Positions 51,675 to 60,936 of a DNA stretch of 64,000 nucleotides are shown here, piece after piece (within the stretch, counting starts at the first letter, position 1; each line of letters starts with the position of its first letter). The translations under genes and the position numbers were made by a program. The DNA comes from CBDFGQ01 sp965247295 (GTDB lineage: Bacteria; Chloroflexota; Dehalococcoidia; Lucifugimonadales; JAGWBF01), in NCBI GenBank assembly GCA_965247295.1, contig CBDFGQ010000008.1, positions 310,001 to 374,000 on the forward strand, read 5' to 3'. The notes under the pieces are model-generated. The model searched no databases. It saw only the letters and a program-made list of their open reading frames with translations, and was not told where the DNA came from.

Positions 51675-52571
51675 TCATTCTCTGCCCCTCGAAACCGAGG
51701 TCCCCGCCTGCTCCTCCAAGGGCAGCACCATGCAGGCCACATCCAGCTCACCCATCCCCTCGTCATGGGCCCTCTGAAACATCTCCAGTGTGGGCCGACT
51801 CAGGGGAGTGGGTGTGCCTATCTCCCTGGCGAAGTCGTACGCCAGGTTCAGGTCCTTCGCGTAGAGCCTAAGGGGAGCCCTGGCGTTGGCAAAGTCCCGG
51901 TCCAGCATGACGGGGTCGTTTCGCGTGAGCATGAAGCTGCTGCCCCAGCTGGTGCCCAGTATATCCAGGATCACCTGGGGGTCGGCCCCAGCTTTGACCC
52001 CCATGAGCAGGCCCTCGGCAGCCGCCAGGGAGTGGACGCCACATAGCAGCTGGTTTATCAGCTTAATCACGCTCCCGGAGCCCGACGATCCCACATGGCG
52101 GATATTTGCCCCAAAGGCCTCGAACACGGGGCGGGCTTTGTCGAAAGCGTCTTGATTGCCGCCCACCATGATGGTGAGGCTGCCGTCCGCCGCCCGTTCT
52201 ACGCCCCCACTTATGGGAGCGTCCAGAAACGTAGCCCCTTGGGCCTCAGCCGCCTCCGCGATCCGCTGGGACGTGGAAGGGGCGACGGTGCTATGGTCTA
52301 CCAGTATCTGGCCGGGTCTGGCTGCCGCAACGATTCCATCGTTGCCGAGAAAAACCTCCTCGACGGTGGGGACATCGGGGAGGCAGGTGAGGACCACCTC
52401 CGAGGCCCGGGTTACCTCAGAAGGGGAGTAAGCTGGATGAGCGCCCTAGCGGGTGATTTCTTCTACCTTGCCACGGCTGCGGTTATGCACCGTGAGGTCA
52501 AAACCAGCTTCAAGAAGCCGCCGGGACATGGGCATCCCCATCCTCCCCAGCCCAATAAACCCGACTTTCAT
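51675..52571 (-). pseudogene. Beta-hydroxyacid dehydrogenase interrupted by one in-frame TAG
   Basis: From ATG 52571 (AAGGGGG 5 nt upstream) the frame reads MKVGFIGLGRMGMPMSRRLL, goes on to KVEEITR, meets TAG at codon 42 (52448-52446), and continues GAHPAYSPSEVTRASEV through the whole family: DHSTVAPSTSQRIAEAA, FLDAPISGGVERA, GSGSVIKLINQLLCG. Without the TAG it is a 298-residue 3-hydroxyisobutyrate dehydrogenase-type protein of normal length. TAG is one C-to-T step from CAG (Gln), a residue common at this place. Candidates: a recent nonsense mutation, read-through, or a sequence error. Other genes here end with TAG, so code reassignment is unlikely. A GTG restart at 52397 would lack the NAD-binding glycine motif. 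Confidence 0.8.
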
Positions 52572-52625
52572 CTCTGCCCCCTTTCTACATACGCCGGGAC
52601 AACTTACGGGCTAGGAGTCGACCAC

Positions 52626-52841
52626 CTAGTCCGGCTGAGTCTCCCGCTCCAGGTAAGCGTCCGGGGTGGCCATGAACTTGCTGCGGCATTCCAGCCCGCA
52701 ATAGTAGTACCATCGACCGGCGTGGAACATCCGGGTGCCCTTCTGAGGGTCCACCTCGGGAGCGCCGTGCATGGTCTGGCCCGTGGTCGCCCGTACCTCA
52801 GCCTCGTCAATCTCCTTCCCGCATACCGGGTCCCTCGACAT
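52626..52841 (-). CDS. YHS-domain metal-binding protein
   Basis: 71 aa. MSRDPVCGKEIDEAEVRATT at the start and YYYCGLECRSKFMATPDAYL near the end carry the four YHS-type residues (C...C-G-x-x-C). Such small proteins bind heavy-metal ions or act next to oxidoreductases. AAGGGACTGACC precedes ATG 52841. In the middle of the minus-strand acyl-CoA gene group. Confidence 0.85.
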   Translation of the reverse strand: MSRDPVCGKEIDEAEVRATTGQTMHGAPEVDPQKGTRMFHAGRWYYYCGLECRSKFMATPDAYLERETQPD

Positions 52842-53010
52842 GGTCAGTCCCTTCCTCTTAGATCCAGTGCGAGCGGCCTACCTGGCCCCAAGCTCGCATG
52901 TCTGGGGATATCTTCAGGTACAGGGCGGACCGCTCCGCCAGCCGGCCTGACAAACGCGAAGGGGTCGAAAGGTGTTCAGGAGGTGGTGCCGCTTCGATTA
53001 TCCGCCGGAA

Positions 53011-54162
53011 TCAAAGGCCCAGCGGTACTCCGGGCTCCATGATGGCCTGCGCTATCCTGGCCCGGTGCTCAAAGCTGGTGCCCAGCCTCATTGTCCAGGC
53101 GGAGACGCGCCGGAACCACAGGTTAAGGTTGAACTCCCTCATGAAGCTTATTCCGCCGTGGATCATGTTGGAGGACCGTACTACGGCCTCGCACCGGTCG
53201 TTGCAGAAGGCTTTGGCGGCCGATACCTGAGGACCTGCGGTCAGGCCCTGGTCCATCCGCCACAGAGCTTCGTAGGTAAGGAGCCGTGCCCCATCCACCC
53301 ACATGGTCATGTCGGCGCACATGTGCGCGATGGACTGAAACGCACCTATGGGCCGCCCAAAGGCCACACGCGACTTGGAGTACTCGATGGCCAGCTCCGC
53401 CGCCTTACCAGACGCCCCTACGATCTGGGCACACAGCAAGGCCGTCGCCCGCTCCAGCATGGCCTCGACGATGGGCCATCCACGGTTCAGCTCTCCCACC
53501 AAGTTACCTTTGGGCACCCTGACATGGTCGAACACAACGTCGCTCTGCTTGTCCTTGGCTAGGGTGTTGAGGAGAGTATGGGATACTCCAGGGCTCGCAG
53601 TGTCCACGAGGAACAGGGAGATACCCTCGCTGTCTGGCGACCCTTCCCCCGTACGGCAGGCCACCAGGCAGCTGTCGGCGACGTTGAAGTTCTCCACGAA
53701 GAGCTTGGAGCCGCTGATGACGTAATGGTCTCCGTTGGGGACGGCCTCCGCGTGGATGGACTCGGGTCTGAGGCGGTAGTCCCGCTCGGTCAATGCCCAG
53801 GTCATGATCATGTCCCCTCTGCACACCCGTGGCAGGACATCCTGCCGCTGCTCGTCCGTTCCGGCGCGTTCAATGGTCAGGGCGGGTACCATCGTGCTAT
53901 GGAAGGGTACCGGCGCGACGGCCCGTCCCACTTCTTCCAGGACGATCCCCAGGTAGGTTAGGGGCGCCCCCTGCCCTCCGTACCGTTCCGGAAGCGCCAG
54001 GCCGAACCAGCCGAGCTGAGCCATCTGCTTCCACAGATCAGGAGGGTACCCCCGCTCGTCCGCCTCCATGTCACTAGACAGGCGGGGAGGACATTCCGCC
54101 TCCAGGAATGCCCTGGTCAGCCTTTTCAGCATCTCCTCTTCTTCGGTGAACAGCACGTCCAT
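53011..54162 (-). CDS. Acyl-CoA dehydrogenase (1)
   Basis: 383 aa. N-helical domain (PPDLWKQMAQLGWFGLALPE), beta domain with TWALTERDYR and DHYVISGSKLFVENFNVADS, C-domain with SRVAFGRPIGAFQSIAHMCA and MIHGGISFMREFNLNLWFRR. FAD-dependent alpha,beta-desaturation of an acyl-CoA. The C-terminal HGGI-F-x-E segment places it with the FadE-type subunits common in steroid and branched-acyl catabolism. Adjacent to a second dehydrogenase on the same strand. Confidence 0.9.
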   Translation of the reverse strand: MDVLFTEEEEMLKRLTRAFLEAECPPRLSSDMEADERGYPPDLWKQMAQLGWFGLALPERYGGQGAPLTYLGIVLEEVGRAVAPVPFHSTMVPALTIERAGTDEQRQDVLPRVCRGDMIMTWALTERDYRLRPESIHAEAVPNGDHYVISGSKLFVENFNVADSCLVACRTGEGSPDSEGISLFLVDTASPGVSHTLLNTLAKDKQSDVVFDHVRVPKGNLVGELNRGWPIVEAMLERATALLCAQIVGASGKAAELAIEYSKSRVAFGRPIGAFQSIAHMCADMTMWVDGARLLTYEALWRMDQGLTAGPQVSAAKAFCNDRCEAVVRSSNMIHGGISFMREFNLNLWFRRVSAWTMRLGTSFEHRARIAQAIMEPGVPLGL

Positions 54163-54190
54163 GGTGGGTCCTTTACGCCCTCATTCCGCC

Positions 54191-54270
54191 TCATCTTCGG
54201 GCAGGCTCAGGAGAGGCTCTCAGTCCTCTTTCCTCTCCCCCCAATTCTCCCCCACGAGGCGGAGGAGGTC
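54191..54270. repeat. Family B repeat core between the two acyl-CoA dehydrogenase genes
   Basis: GGCTCAGGAGAGGCTCTCAG followed by TCCTCTTTCCTCTCC matches the core at 15705-15755 (GCTCAGGACAGGCTCTCAG). Non-coding, in a 126-bp gap. Confidence 0.6.
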
Positions 54271-54288
54271 TAATGAGCTGTCGGTAGG

Positions 54289-55485
54289 CTACCCACGGGG
54301 CAGCCCTAGCCCCCGGCGGGCTATCTGGTCCCTCATCACCTGCACGCTGCCGTGGTTCACCCCGGTCAGGTAAGTACCCTGGAGGGATGAAGCGAACACG
54401 CCTTTGAAGATCGCGTTCTCCGAAGGCTGCAATAGCTGCATATATGGTCCCAGGACCTGGGAAATGGTCTCGATGGCCTTGACCGCGTGGTCAGGGGCCC
54501 AAACCTTTTCGGCGGAACCTTCGTAGGTGAACTCCATGCCCCGATTGACCATGGACATGCTGCGCATGGTAAACAGCCGGCAGACCAGTGCTTCGATATA
54601 CAGCTCGGACAGCCGGTCCCTCACGGCCGGGTCCTCCGACAGAGAAAAGCCGTCGAACTTCGTCTCCCTAACGAAGTCTATGATCTCCTCCGTCCTGCGA
54701 ACCCCCATCAGGTACCTCGACGCCCCAACGCGGTCCAGGTTCAGTCCCATGGCGCCCACGTACCAGCCCATGTTCTTCTCGCCCAGCATACACGTCGCGG
54801 GCACGCGCACGTCTTCGAAGAAAGTTTCGTTGGTCCGTTTGGTTCCATAGGTAGTACCCGGCGGGGAGTCCTGCTGTATGGTCCACAGGGGCCGTACCGT
54901 GATGCCGGAGGTATCCATAGGGACTAGGAAGATGGAGATGCCCCTGTGCTTGGGTAGATCCGGGTCGGTGCGGCACATGAGGTAGATGTGGGTTGCGTAG
55001 TGGGCGGCCGAGGTGAATATCTTTTGGCCGTTGATGACGTAGTCGTCCCCATCTTGAGCTGCCCTGCACTGAAGGCCGGCCAAGTCCGCGCCTCCCTGGG
55101 GTTCGGTAAATCCCAGGGCAAAGATAATGTCACCACTTATCAGCCTGGGAAGGAAGTACCTCTTCTGCTCCTCGGTGCCCGCGGCCAGAAGCGCCGGGGC
55201 ACCACTGCCGGCGCTTCCCACGGCTATCCCCACCCTGCCGAACCCCTCTTCGACTATATACTGGTCCACTCGGTCGCCGCCCTGGCCCCCATACTCCGTG
55301 GGCCAGCTAATTCCAATCCAGCCACGTTCTCCGATCTTCGTGTACAATTCTCGAACGAGGGGTCCCCTGTTTCCTTCGCCCCTGTCCTCTACTTCTTGCA
55401 GGATCTCGGGCGTCACATTCTCGGCAATGAACTTGCGGACCTCCTCCCGCAGGGCATCCTGGTCCGGGGTGAATCCAAAGTCCAT
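54289..55485 (-). CDS. Acyl-CoA dehydrogenase (2)
   Basis: 398 aa. IGERGWIGISWPTEYGGQGG, FALGFTEPQGGADLAGLQCR (FAD/substrate signature), VINGQKIFTSAAHYATHIYL, GLNLDRVGASRYLMGVRRTE, and C-terminal NHGSVQVMRDQIARRGLGLP. The longer form of the FadE pair; adjacent paralogous FadE genes often make alpha2beta2 enzymes in Actinobacteria. With the ETF fusion upstream, electrons from both could pass to the quinone pool. Confidence 0.9.
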   Translation of the reverse strand: MDFGFTPDQDALREEVRKFIAENVTPEILQEVEDRGEGNRGPLVRELYTKIGERGWIGISWPTEYGGQGGDRVDQYIVEEGFGRVGIAVGSAGSGAPALLAAGTEEQKRYFLPRLISGDIIFALGFTEPQGGADLAGLQCRAAQDGDDYVINGQKIFTSAAHYATHIYLMCRTDPDLPKHRGISIFLVPMDTSGITVRPLWTIQQDSPPGTTYGTKRTNETFFEDVRVPATCMLGEKNMGWYVGAMGLNLDRVGASRYLMGVRRTEEIIDFVRETKFDGFSLSEDPAVRDRLSELYIEALVCRLFTMRSMSMVNRGMEFTYEGSAEKVWAPDHAVKAIETISQVLGPYMQLLQPSENAIFKGVFASSLQGTYLTGVNHGSVQVMRDQIARRGLGLPRG

Positions 55486-55856
55486 GCTGTACCTCGCTGC
55501 TATACGTGGGCAAGCCGGCCGGCTCCGCCCAATTCATGACATCCATGTTCGCTGAGAGGCTCACGAGCCTCGGCGCTGCCCCCATTCTGCCGACCCACGC
55601 CAGGGGTGTCAAGGGCGGTAGCCCCACCTGTCATGTGGCCGGAGCGTTGGGCGCCGCGCTCCTTAGCTACCCGATGTGCGAGTAATTCCCCTGTCACCCT
55701 GAGAGCAGCGAAGGGTCTGGAGGGGAAGGGTGTGCTCATAGAGGCCCTGACGCCCCACCAGATTCTTCGCTCCGCTCAGAATGACCCTCTCGTCTAGCCG
55801 GGACCATTACACAAAAATACTGGCTAGCCAAAATGTTGGGAGTGAGCAGGGCACGC
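55486..55856. other. Intergenic region between MmgE/PrpD and acyl-CoA dehydrogenase genes
   Basis: No gene supported. It holds family A repeat copy 3 (55692-55785). The length suggests that the acyl-CoA dehydrogenases have their own promoter, not recognised here. Confidence 0.5.
55692..55785. repeat. Dispersed intergenic repeat, family A copy 3 (inverted)
   Basis: Reads TGTCACCCTGAG...GCGAAGGGTCTGG at one end and CCAGATTCTTCGCTCCGCTC followed by AGAATGAC at the other, i.e. the reverse complement of the arrangement at 3804 and 26821. Confidence 0.75.
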
Positions 55857-57224
55857 TTACGTGGGTGCTGCCCGAGCGGTGCGCAACAGGTCGATCAGCT
55901 CCTGGAGGCCTGGGGCCAGGTCCAGCTCCTCCACGACCTGGACGCACCGCTCCACCGCCTCCTCAGAGAGTGCCAGAGAGGCGCAACTGCGGTACTTGGC
56001 CAGTCGCTCCTCCTGAGTCAGGGGGCTCCCCCAGATGCCTCGGGGCCGGTCACACCGCGCCGTGTAGCTCCGGCCGTCGGCCAGCCGTACCTCCACCGAC
56101 GTCCACATCCCCTCAAAGTTAGCGGGAATGTCCGGGTCCATGCGCAGCTCGATTTTCCCCAGCATGTCCGCCATATCTTGGGCGAAGCGCCGGTCGTCGG
56201 TGAAGCTGCCGATGTTCACAGCCCCGTCCAGCAGGGCCAGAGCTACGGTGTACTGAAAGCTGAACTTGCCCTCGAGGCCGGTGCGCGGGTACGGACGGCT
56301 AACATAGGGCATGACTGGGGCCTCGATGGTCACTCCCGTGATCGTCTCCGGGCGAATGCCGTGTTGGTCACGAAGCTCCAGCGCGGCGTCAATGCCCCTG
56401 TGGGTGCCGTACTGGCTGGGATGCTTCTTGATGGCAACGCCCGGGTCCACGAGCCGGTAGGGGTTGCCGAAGTTGTGGGTAACCGCTCCCAGGTCAAAGC
56501 CCTCCCCGAACAGAACGTTGGCGTACCCGAGTGGATGCTCCATGATCTCGTCGTTGCCCGTCAACCCCCTCGCGGCGAGCAGGGCCGACTCCAGTCCCAT
56601 GCGCCCGGCGTTGCCGCAGTGGGTGGACTTGGTCATGGTCCCGATATTGGCGGCCAGCGCACCGGCCCTGGAGGCCGATATGGCGAGGGCCATTCTAGTG
56701 GCGCCGGGTCCTAGGGCAAGCAACCGGGATGATGCCGCGGCGCTGCCCATGACTCCCACCAGGCCGGGAGGGTGGAAGCCGTGGAGGTCCATCTGGGCCG
56801 AGGCCATACGGATCCTGCCCTGCACCTCGAAGCCGACTATGAGTGCGGCCAGGAAATCCCTTCCGGAAATCGAGTCGCCCCGAAGCTCGGCAAGAGCGAG
56901 AATGGGCGGAAGGACGGGAGAGGTGGGATGGGTTGTCGGGTGCCACATGGGCTCGAAATCCAGGACGTGTCCGGCCACTCCATTGGCGAAGGCGGCCATC
57001 ACGGGAGAAGTGCTGAAGCCGTGGCCGTAGACGGTACATTGGGAATTCCCTCCCATGTCCCGGACGTAGTCGGCCACTATCCTCGCCGGCTCCTCCAGGC
57101 TGCCTGCCAGCATCACGCCGATACCATCCAGCACGACTGCCTTGGCCGCCTCGACGGCCTCACGGGGGATGGACTCGTATGGAGTCTCGGCGATCAGCTT
57201 CGCCAGGGCCTCTGTAGCGGCCAA
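55857..57224 (-). CDS. MmgE/PrpD family protein
   Basis: 455 aa. AAKAVVLDGIGVMLAGSLEE, FANGVAGHVLDFEPMWHPTT then HPTSPVLPPILAL, and ALAISASRAGALAANIGTMT followed by KSTHCGNAGRMGLESALLA are the conserved blocks. The family includes 2-methylcitrate dehydratase and itaconate decarboxylase; which reaction occurs here is open. Start TTG 57224 with GGGAGAGATAG upstream. Between the ETF fusion and the acyl-CoA dehydrogenases on one strand, it likely acts in the same acid-degradation route. Confidence 0.88.
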   Translation of the reverse strand: MAATEALAKLIAETPYESIPREAVEAAKAVVLDGIGVMLAGSLEEPARIVADYVRDMGGNSQCTVYGHGFSTSPVMAAFANGVAGHVLDFEPMWHPTTHPTSPVLPPILALAELRGDSISGRDFLAALIVGFEVQGRIRMASAQMDLHGFHPPGLVGVMGSAAASSRLLALGPGATRMALAISASRAGALAANIGTMTKSTHCGNAGRMGLESALLAARGLTGNDEIMEHPLGYANVLFGEGFDLGAVTHNFGNPYRLVDPGVAIKKHPSQYGTHRGIDAALELRDQHGIRPETITGVTIEAPVMPYVSRPYPRTGLEGKFSFQYTVALALLDGAVNIGSFTDDRRFAQDMADMLGKIELRMDPDIPANFEGMWTSVEVRLADGRSYTARCDRPRGIWGSPLTQEERLAKYRSCASLALSEEAVERCVQVVEELDLAPGLQELIDLLRTARAAPT

Positions 57225-57292
57225 ACTATCTCTCCCGTTAGTCCCTATTCTGGCCCCCTAGACCATTCACTCTGCCTCGAGTGGGACCCGCG

Positions 57293-59170
57293 TTAGCCGC
57301 GGACTTTGGTAGCCCTTGACTCGACCAATGGTACCAAGGCCTCCACCAGTGGCGGCAGGTAGGTCTCCCAGTCCCCGATTATGCTGACGTCGGCGGCCTG
57401 AAGGATGGGAGCGCGGCGAGGGTTGGGGTTGACGTTGATGGCCAGGATGGTTCCCGCCTTCTGTAACCCCACGGTGTGGTTGAAGTCGCCCCTGACCCCC
57501 ACCGCAAGGTAGAGTTCCGGAGCGATGGCCCGGCCCGTCAGTCCCACCTGCAGCTGCTTTGGCAGCCAGCCGGCGTCGGTGACGTTGCGGGTGGCGGCCA
57601 CCGACGCGCCCAGGGACCGCGCCAGCTTGTAGACCGTGGGCAGGTTCTCCGGCCCTCCCACCCCCATACCCACTCCCAGGACTACTTGGGCGGTCTCCAG
57701 CTCCACGCCCATCACGTCCTGCTGGGAGTGGGATTCCAGCAATACGATATCCGCCCCACCAGCGGCCGCCGGCACCTCCAGAATCTCCACCTCCGCCTTC
57801 TGGTCCCAGTCCGGCTCCAGGGGAGTGAGGAGCCCAGGGCGGAGGGTTGCCATGTAGGGCCGGGTCCGGGACCGGATGGGGGCGATGATATTGCCTCCCA
57901 GGGCCGGCTTCAGCTGCACAAGCTCCCCGCCTTCGTTGATCTCGAGGTCCACACAGTCGCCGGTGAGGCCAAGGCCCAGCCGCGCCGCCACGCGTGAGGC
58001 CAGGTCACGGCCGTTTACCGTGGACGGAACGAGCACGGCGTAAGGGCTGTGGGCGCCGATGGCCTCAGAGAAGGCAGCGGTGGCGGCCAGGCCAGCGGGA
58101 TGTCCCAGGTCCGTGCTGCCCAGGACCAGGACTCTGTCGGCTCCGTAGGCACCCAGGGACCTCAAATCGTCTTCTTGGGCGGGCCCCATGACGATAGCGG
58201 ACACCTCGCCCCGTGTGCGTTCCGCCAGCTCCCGAGCCTTGCCCAGGAGCTCAAAGGTGGCCCGTCGTAGGCCCGACCCCAGCCTTTCCGCCAGTACCCA
58301 GATGGCCATATCCCTCTGTCCCCGGTACCTCAATCTGGGGCCAGCCACCTCAACTGGCGCTGCCGTCACGCTTCGCCGTTCCACTATATCCACCACCATC
58401 TTCGCGGCCACATGGGGATCGGCCTCCTCTATGACGTGGCCCAGACGACTGGGTTCAATCAATCGGATCTCCGATACCCATGTGGGAGAACCGGCAGCGC
58501 CAAACAGGGAGCTGTCCGATGAAAGCTGCGCCGCTGCCACCTCTTCGATGTCGGGACTGGCCCTGGCCGCCTCCAGCTCCTGCCGGGAGGGGAACCTCTC
58601 TGCCATTATGCCTTCGGTGACGCTTACTAGCGCGGGCAACGGGCATTCGATCACCTCGTAGCCCTCGTCCGTCGCCCGCTCGACCACGATCTTTTTCTTG
58701 TCCCCGAAATAGTCCAGGTTGTGTACGTTCCCGACGTGGGGAATCTGGAGGAGCTCGGCCAGCTCGGGACCAACCTGACCCGTCTCGGCGTCGGTGCTGT
58801 TCCGGCCGCAAAAGACAAGCCAGTCACGCTCCGACGTGTCGAACCCCGCGCGTTTCAACGTCAGGGACAGGCTTCGGGCGGTGGCCAGGGTATCCGAGCC
58901 TGCCATGGCCCGATCGGTGAGGTGAATGGCCCGGTCGGCCCCCATAGCCAGGCATTGAACCAGCGCATCCCGAGCTTGAGGAGGGCCCATGGTGAAGACC
59001 ACCACCTCGGCGCCGATTTCCCTGGCGAGGGCGGCGGCCCGGTCCACGGCCAGCATGTCGAAGGTGTTGACCTCCAGCGGCACCCCCTCCCGCACGATGG
59101 TCTTGCTTTCGTAGTCGAACTTGATGCGCGAGAGTACGGGGACCTGTTTAACGCAAACCGCTATCTTCAT
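57293..59170 (-). CDS. Electron transfer flavoprotein, fused beta-alpha polypeptide (EtfB-EtfA)
   Basis: About 625 aa, where ETF is normally two proteins. Residues 1-250 are EtfB: MKIAVCVKQVPVLSRIKFDY, NTFDMLAVDRAAAL, and the signature STDAETGQVGPELAELLQIP. Residues 290-625 are EtfA: VLAERLGSGLRRATFELLGK, LVPSTVNGRDLASRVAARLG, DAGWLPKQLQVGLTGRAIAP and ELYLAVGVRGDFNHTVGLQK. The usual EtfA motif GGRG with an FAD-binding Arg reads GVGMGVGG, and the usual GISGAIQH reads GVRGDFNH. It carries electrons from acyl-CoA dehydrogenases, two of which are in the same gene group. ATG 59170 follows GGTAGG; GTG 59176 is an alternative. Confidence 0.9.
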   Translation of the reverse strand: MKIAVCVKQVPVLSRIKFDYESKTIVREGVPLEVNTFDMLAVDRAAALAREIGAEVVVFTMGPPQARDALVQCLAMGADRAIHLTDRAMAGSDTLATARSLSLTLKRAGFDTSERDWLVFCGRNSTDAETGQVGPELAELLQIPHVGNVHNLDYFGDKKKIVVERATDEGYEVIECPLPALVSVTEGIMAERFPSRQELEAARASPDIEEVAAAQLSSDSSLFGAAGSPTWVSEIRLIEPSRLGHVIEEADPHVAAKMVVDIVERRSVTAAPVEVAGPRLRYRGQRDMAIWVLAERLGSGLRRATFELLGKARELAERTRGEVSAIVMGPAQEDDLRSLGAYGADRVLVLGSTDLGHPAGLAATAAFSEAIGAHSPYAVLVPSTVNGRDLASRVAARLGLGLTGDCVDLEINEGGELVQLKPALGGNIIAPIRSRTRPYMATLRPGLLTPLEPDWDQKAEVEILEVPAAAGGADIVLLESHSQQDVMGVELETAQVVLGVGMGVGGPENLPTVYKLARSLGASVAATRNVTDAGWLPKQLQVGLTGRAIAPELYLAVGVRGDFNHTVGLQKAGTILAINVNPNPRRAPILQAADVSIIGDWETYLPPLVEALVPLVESRATKVRG

Positions 59171-59185
59171 GGCCACCTACCGTAG

Positions 59186-60640
59186 TTACGGGCCTCCCCG
59201 CTCGCCGGGCGAGGTAACCTCTGCGTCGGTCAGCTCTCGTTCCAGCCTGGCGTATAGCTCCTCCAGGGAGGGGCTAACCGTCACCTCGTAGGCAGGCGGG
59301 TCCCGCAACACCTTGAACCTGTCATCGAGACGGTGGAAGTCCTCCGTGAAGCGATCCCTTATCTCCGCCAGGGATGGCGGAGGCCGCCGTGTCCCGCCGC
59401 CATCCATTACCTGTTCCAGAAGGGCCTCTCCACGCCCCAAGCTGCCGGATTTCTGTCCAGAGGCCTTTACTGATGAAGGCACTGGGACCCCGTTCTCCAG
59501 GTGCTCATCCCGCCTGGTTATCACATCTCGGTAGAACACCCCCGTATCATCGCTAATCCGATACACCTGCTTTGCACCGGGAAGGGACCTCTTCCCCGTG
59601 CTGAGCTTCAGCACGGGGCGGTCGTCGTAGGTGACCAGCTTGTATGCCATATCCGACCAGGGGGCATCGGCGGACACGCCCATCTTCGTACCCACGCCGA
59701 AGCTGTTTATGGGGGCACTGAGGCCCGTCAGGTAGTCGAGGTCGAACTCGTCCAGGCCGCCGCTGGCCACTATGGAGACATACTCCAGGCCAGCGGCGTC
59801 AAGTACCCCTCGCACCTGCCTGCTCAGCCCGTCGAAGTCTCCGCTGTCCAGCCTTACACCCTGTAGGCGATGTCCACTGGCCTCCATCTCCTTGGCCACC
59901 ATCGCCGCCTTTTTGGCCCCCGCAAGGGTATCATAGGTATCTATGAGGAGTATGCACCTGTCGGGGAAGCTGGCGGCAAAGGCTCGGAAGGCCTCCAGCT
60001 CTTGTCGGAAGCTGCTGACGTAGGAGTGGGCCATGGTGCCGCTTGTGGGTATGCTGTACACCTTGCCCGCCAGAACGTTGCTAGTAGACTCAAAGCCGGC
60101 GATGTAGCTGGCCCGGGCCACCTTCATCGCCGCATCTGTGCCGTGGGCGCGGCGCAGGGAGAAGTCCGAAAGGGACCTCCCCCGGGCGGCCCACAGGCAG
60201 CGGGCGGCTTTGCTGGCGATGATGGTCTGAAGGTTGACCTGGTTAATGAGGTATGTCTCCACAATCTGGGCCTGTATGATGGGGGCCGTCACCTCCAGAA
60301 TGGGCTCATCGGCGAAAAAGAGCCTGCCCTCTGGGATTGCCCACACGTCGCCGGAGAACCTGAGCTCCGACAGGTACTCCAGGAAATCGGGAGAGAATAG
60401 CCCCATAGAGTGAAGGTAGTCAACGGAGCCCTCGGGGAAGCTCAGTCCTTCCAGGTAGGTGAGCACATCTTCGAGGCCGGCCGCGACGAAGTAAGACCGG
60501 TCGCTGGGGAATTGCCGGATGGAGAGGCTGAAGGTGGCGGGAGCAACCATTCCGTGCTCATGGTAGCTCTGGGCCATGGTCAGCTCGTAAAGGTCGGTCA
60601 GGAGGCCCAGCTCCTCGGGCACCAGCTTTTTACCGGCCAC
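59186..60640 (-). CDS. pncB: Nicotinate phosphoribosyltransferase
   Basis: 484 aa. LLTDLYELTMAQSYHEHGMV at the N-terminus, KAARCLWAARGRSLSDFSLR then RAHGTDAAMKVARASYIAGF, GTMAHSYVSSFRQELEAF (phospho-accepting region), VRLDSGDFDGLSRQVRGVLD and SFGVGTKMGVSAD. It converts nicotinate and PRPP to NaMN in NAD salvage. Start GTG 60640 follows GGGGGA by 10 nt. First gene of the minus-strand acyl-CoA/ETF group, 15 bp before the ETF fusion. Confidence 0.92.
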   Translation of the reverse strand: MAGKKLVPEELGLLTDLYELTMAQSYHEHGMVAPATFSLSIRQFPSDRSYFVAAGLEDVLTYLEGLSFPEGSVDYLHSMGLFSPDFLEYLSELRFSGDVWAIPEGRLFFADEPILEVTAPIIQAQIVETYLINQVNLQTIIASKAARCLWAARGRSLSDFSLRRAHGTDAAMKVARASYIAGFESTSNVLAGKVYSIPTSGTMAHSYVSSFRQELEAFRAFAASFPDRCILLIDTYDTLAGAKKAAMVAKEMEASGHRLQGVRLDSGDFDGLSRQVRGVLDAAGLEYVSIVASGGLDEFDLDYLTGLSAPINSFGVGTKMGVSADAPWSDMAYKLVTYDDRPVLKLSTGKRSLPGAKQVYRISDDTGVFYRDVITRRDEHLENGVPVPSSVKASGQKSGSLGRGEALLEQVMDGGGTRRPPPSLAEIRDRFTEDFHRLDDRFKVLRDPPAYEVTVSPSLEELYARLERELTDAEVTSPGERGGP

Positions 60641-60803
60641 GGGTATCTCGTCCCCCGGCGACCTGGTTCATACAGAGACCCTGATTCCATGGGCTTGGCA
60701 AAGCGGTCTCCTCAGTGGCCTAAACAAGGTTGGCCGGCACGGCCATCGCCCCGCGTTGCGTCCGTGGGGTGACAGGCCCACCACGCCCCTATTTAACCCC
60801 ACC

Positions 60804-60832
60804 ATTATGTTTTGGCGGCTTTGGCCTGTCAA
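60804..60832 (-). promoter_or_regulatory. Promoter of the pncB-etfBA group
   Basis: Minus strand: perfect TTGACA, a 17-nt spacer, CATAAT. Confidence 0.75.
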
Positions 60833-60907
60833 TGGACAGGTATCTTCCGAGCGATCCGTTACTGGCTCAGATGACAAGGCGGGATACGCCGGCGCCACTG
60901 GGGCGGC

Positions 60908-60936
60908 TTGACCTGTTCTAACGCTGGGCTTACAAT
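60908..60936 (+). promoter_or_regulatory. Promoter of the large exported protein gene
   Basis: TTGACC, a 17-nt spacer, TACAAT; about 145 nt before ATG 61085. Confidence 0.7.
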
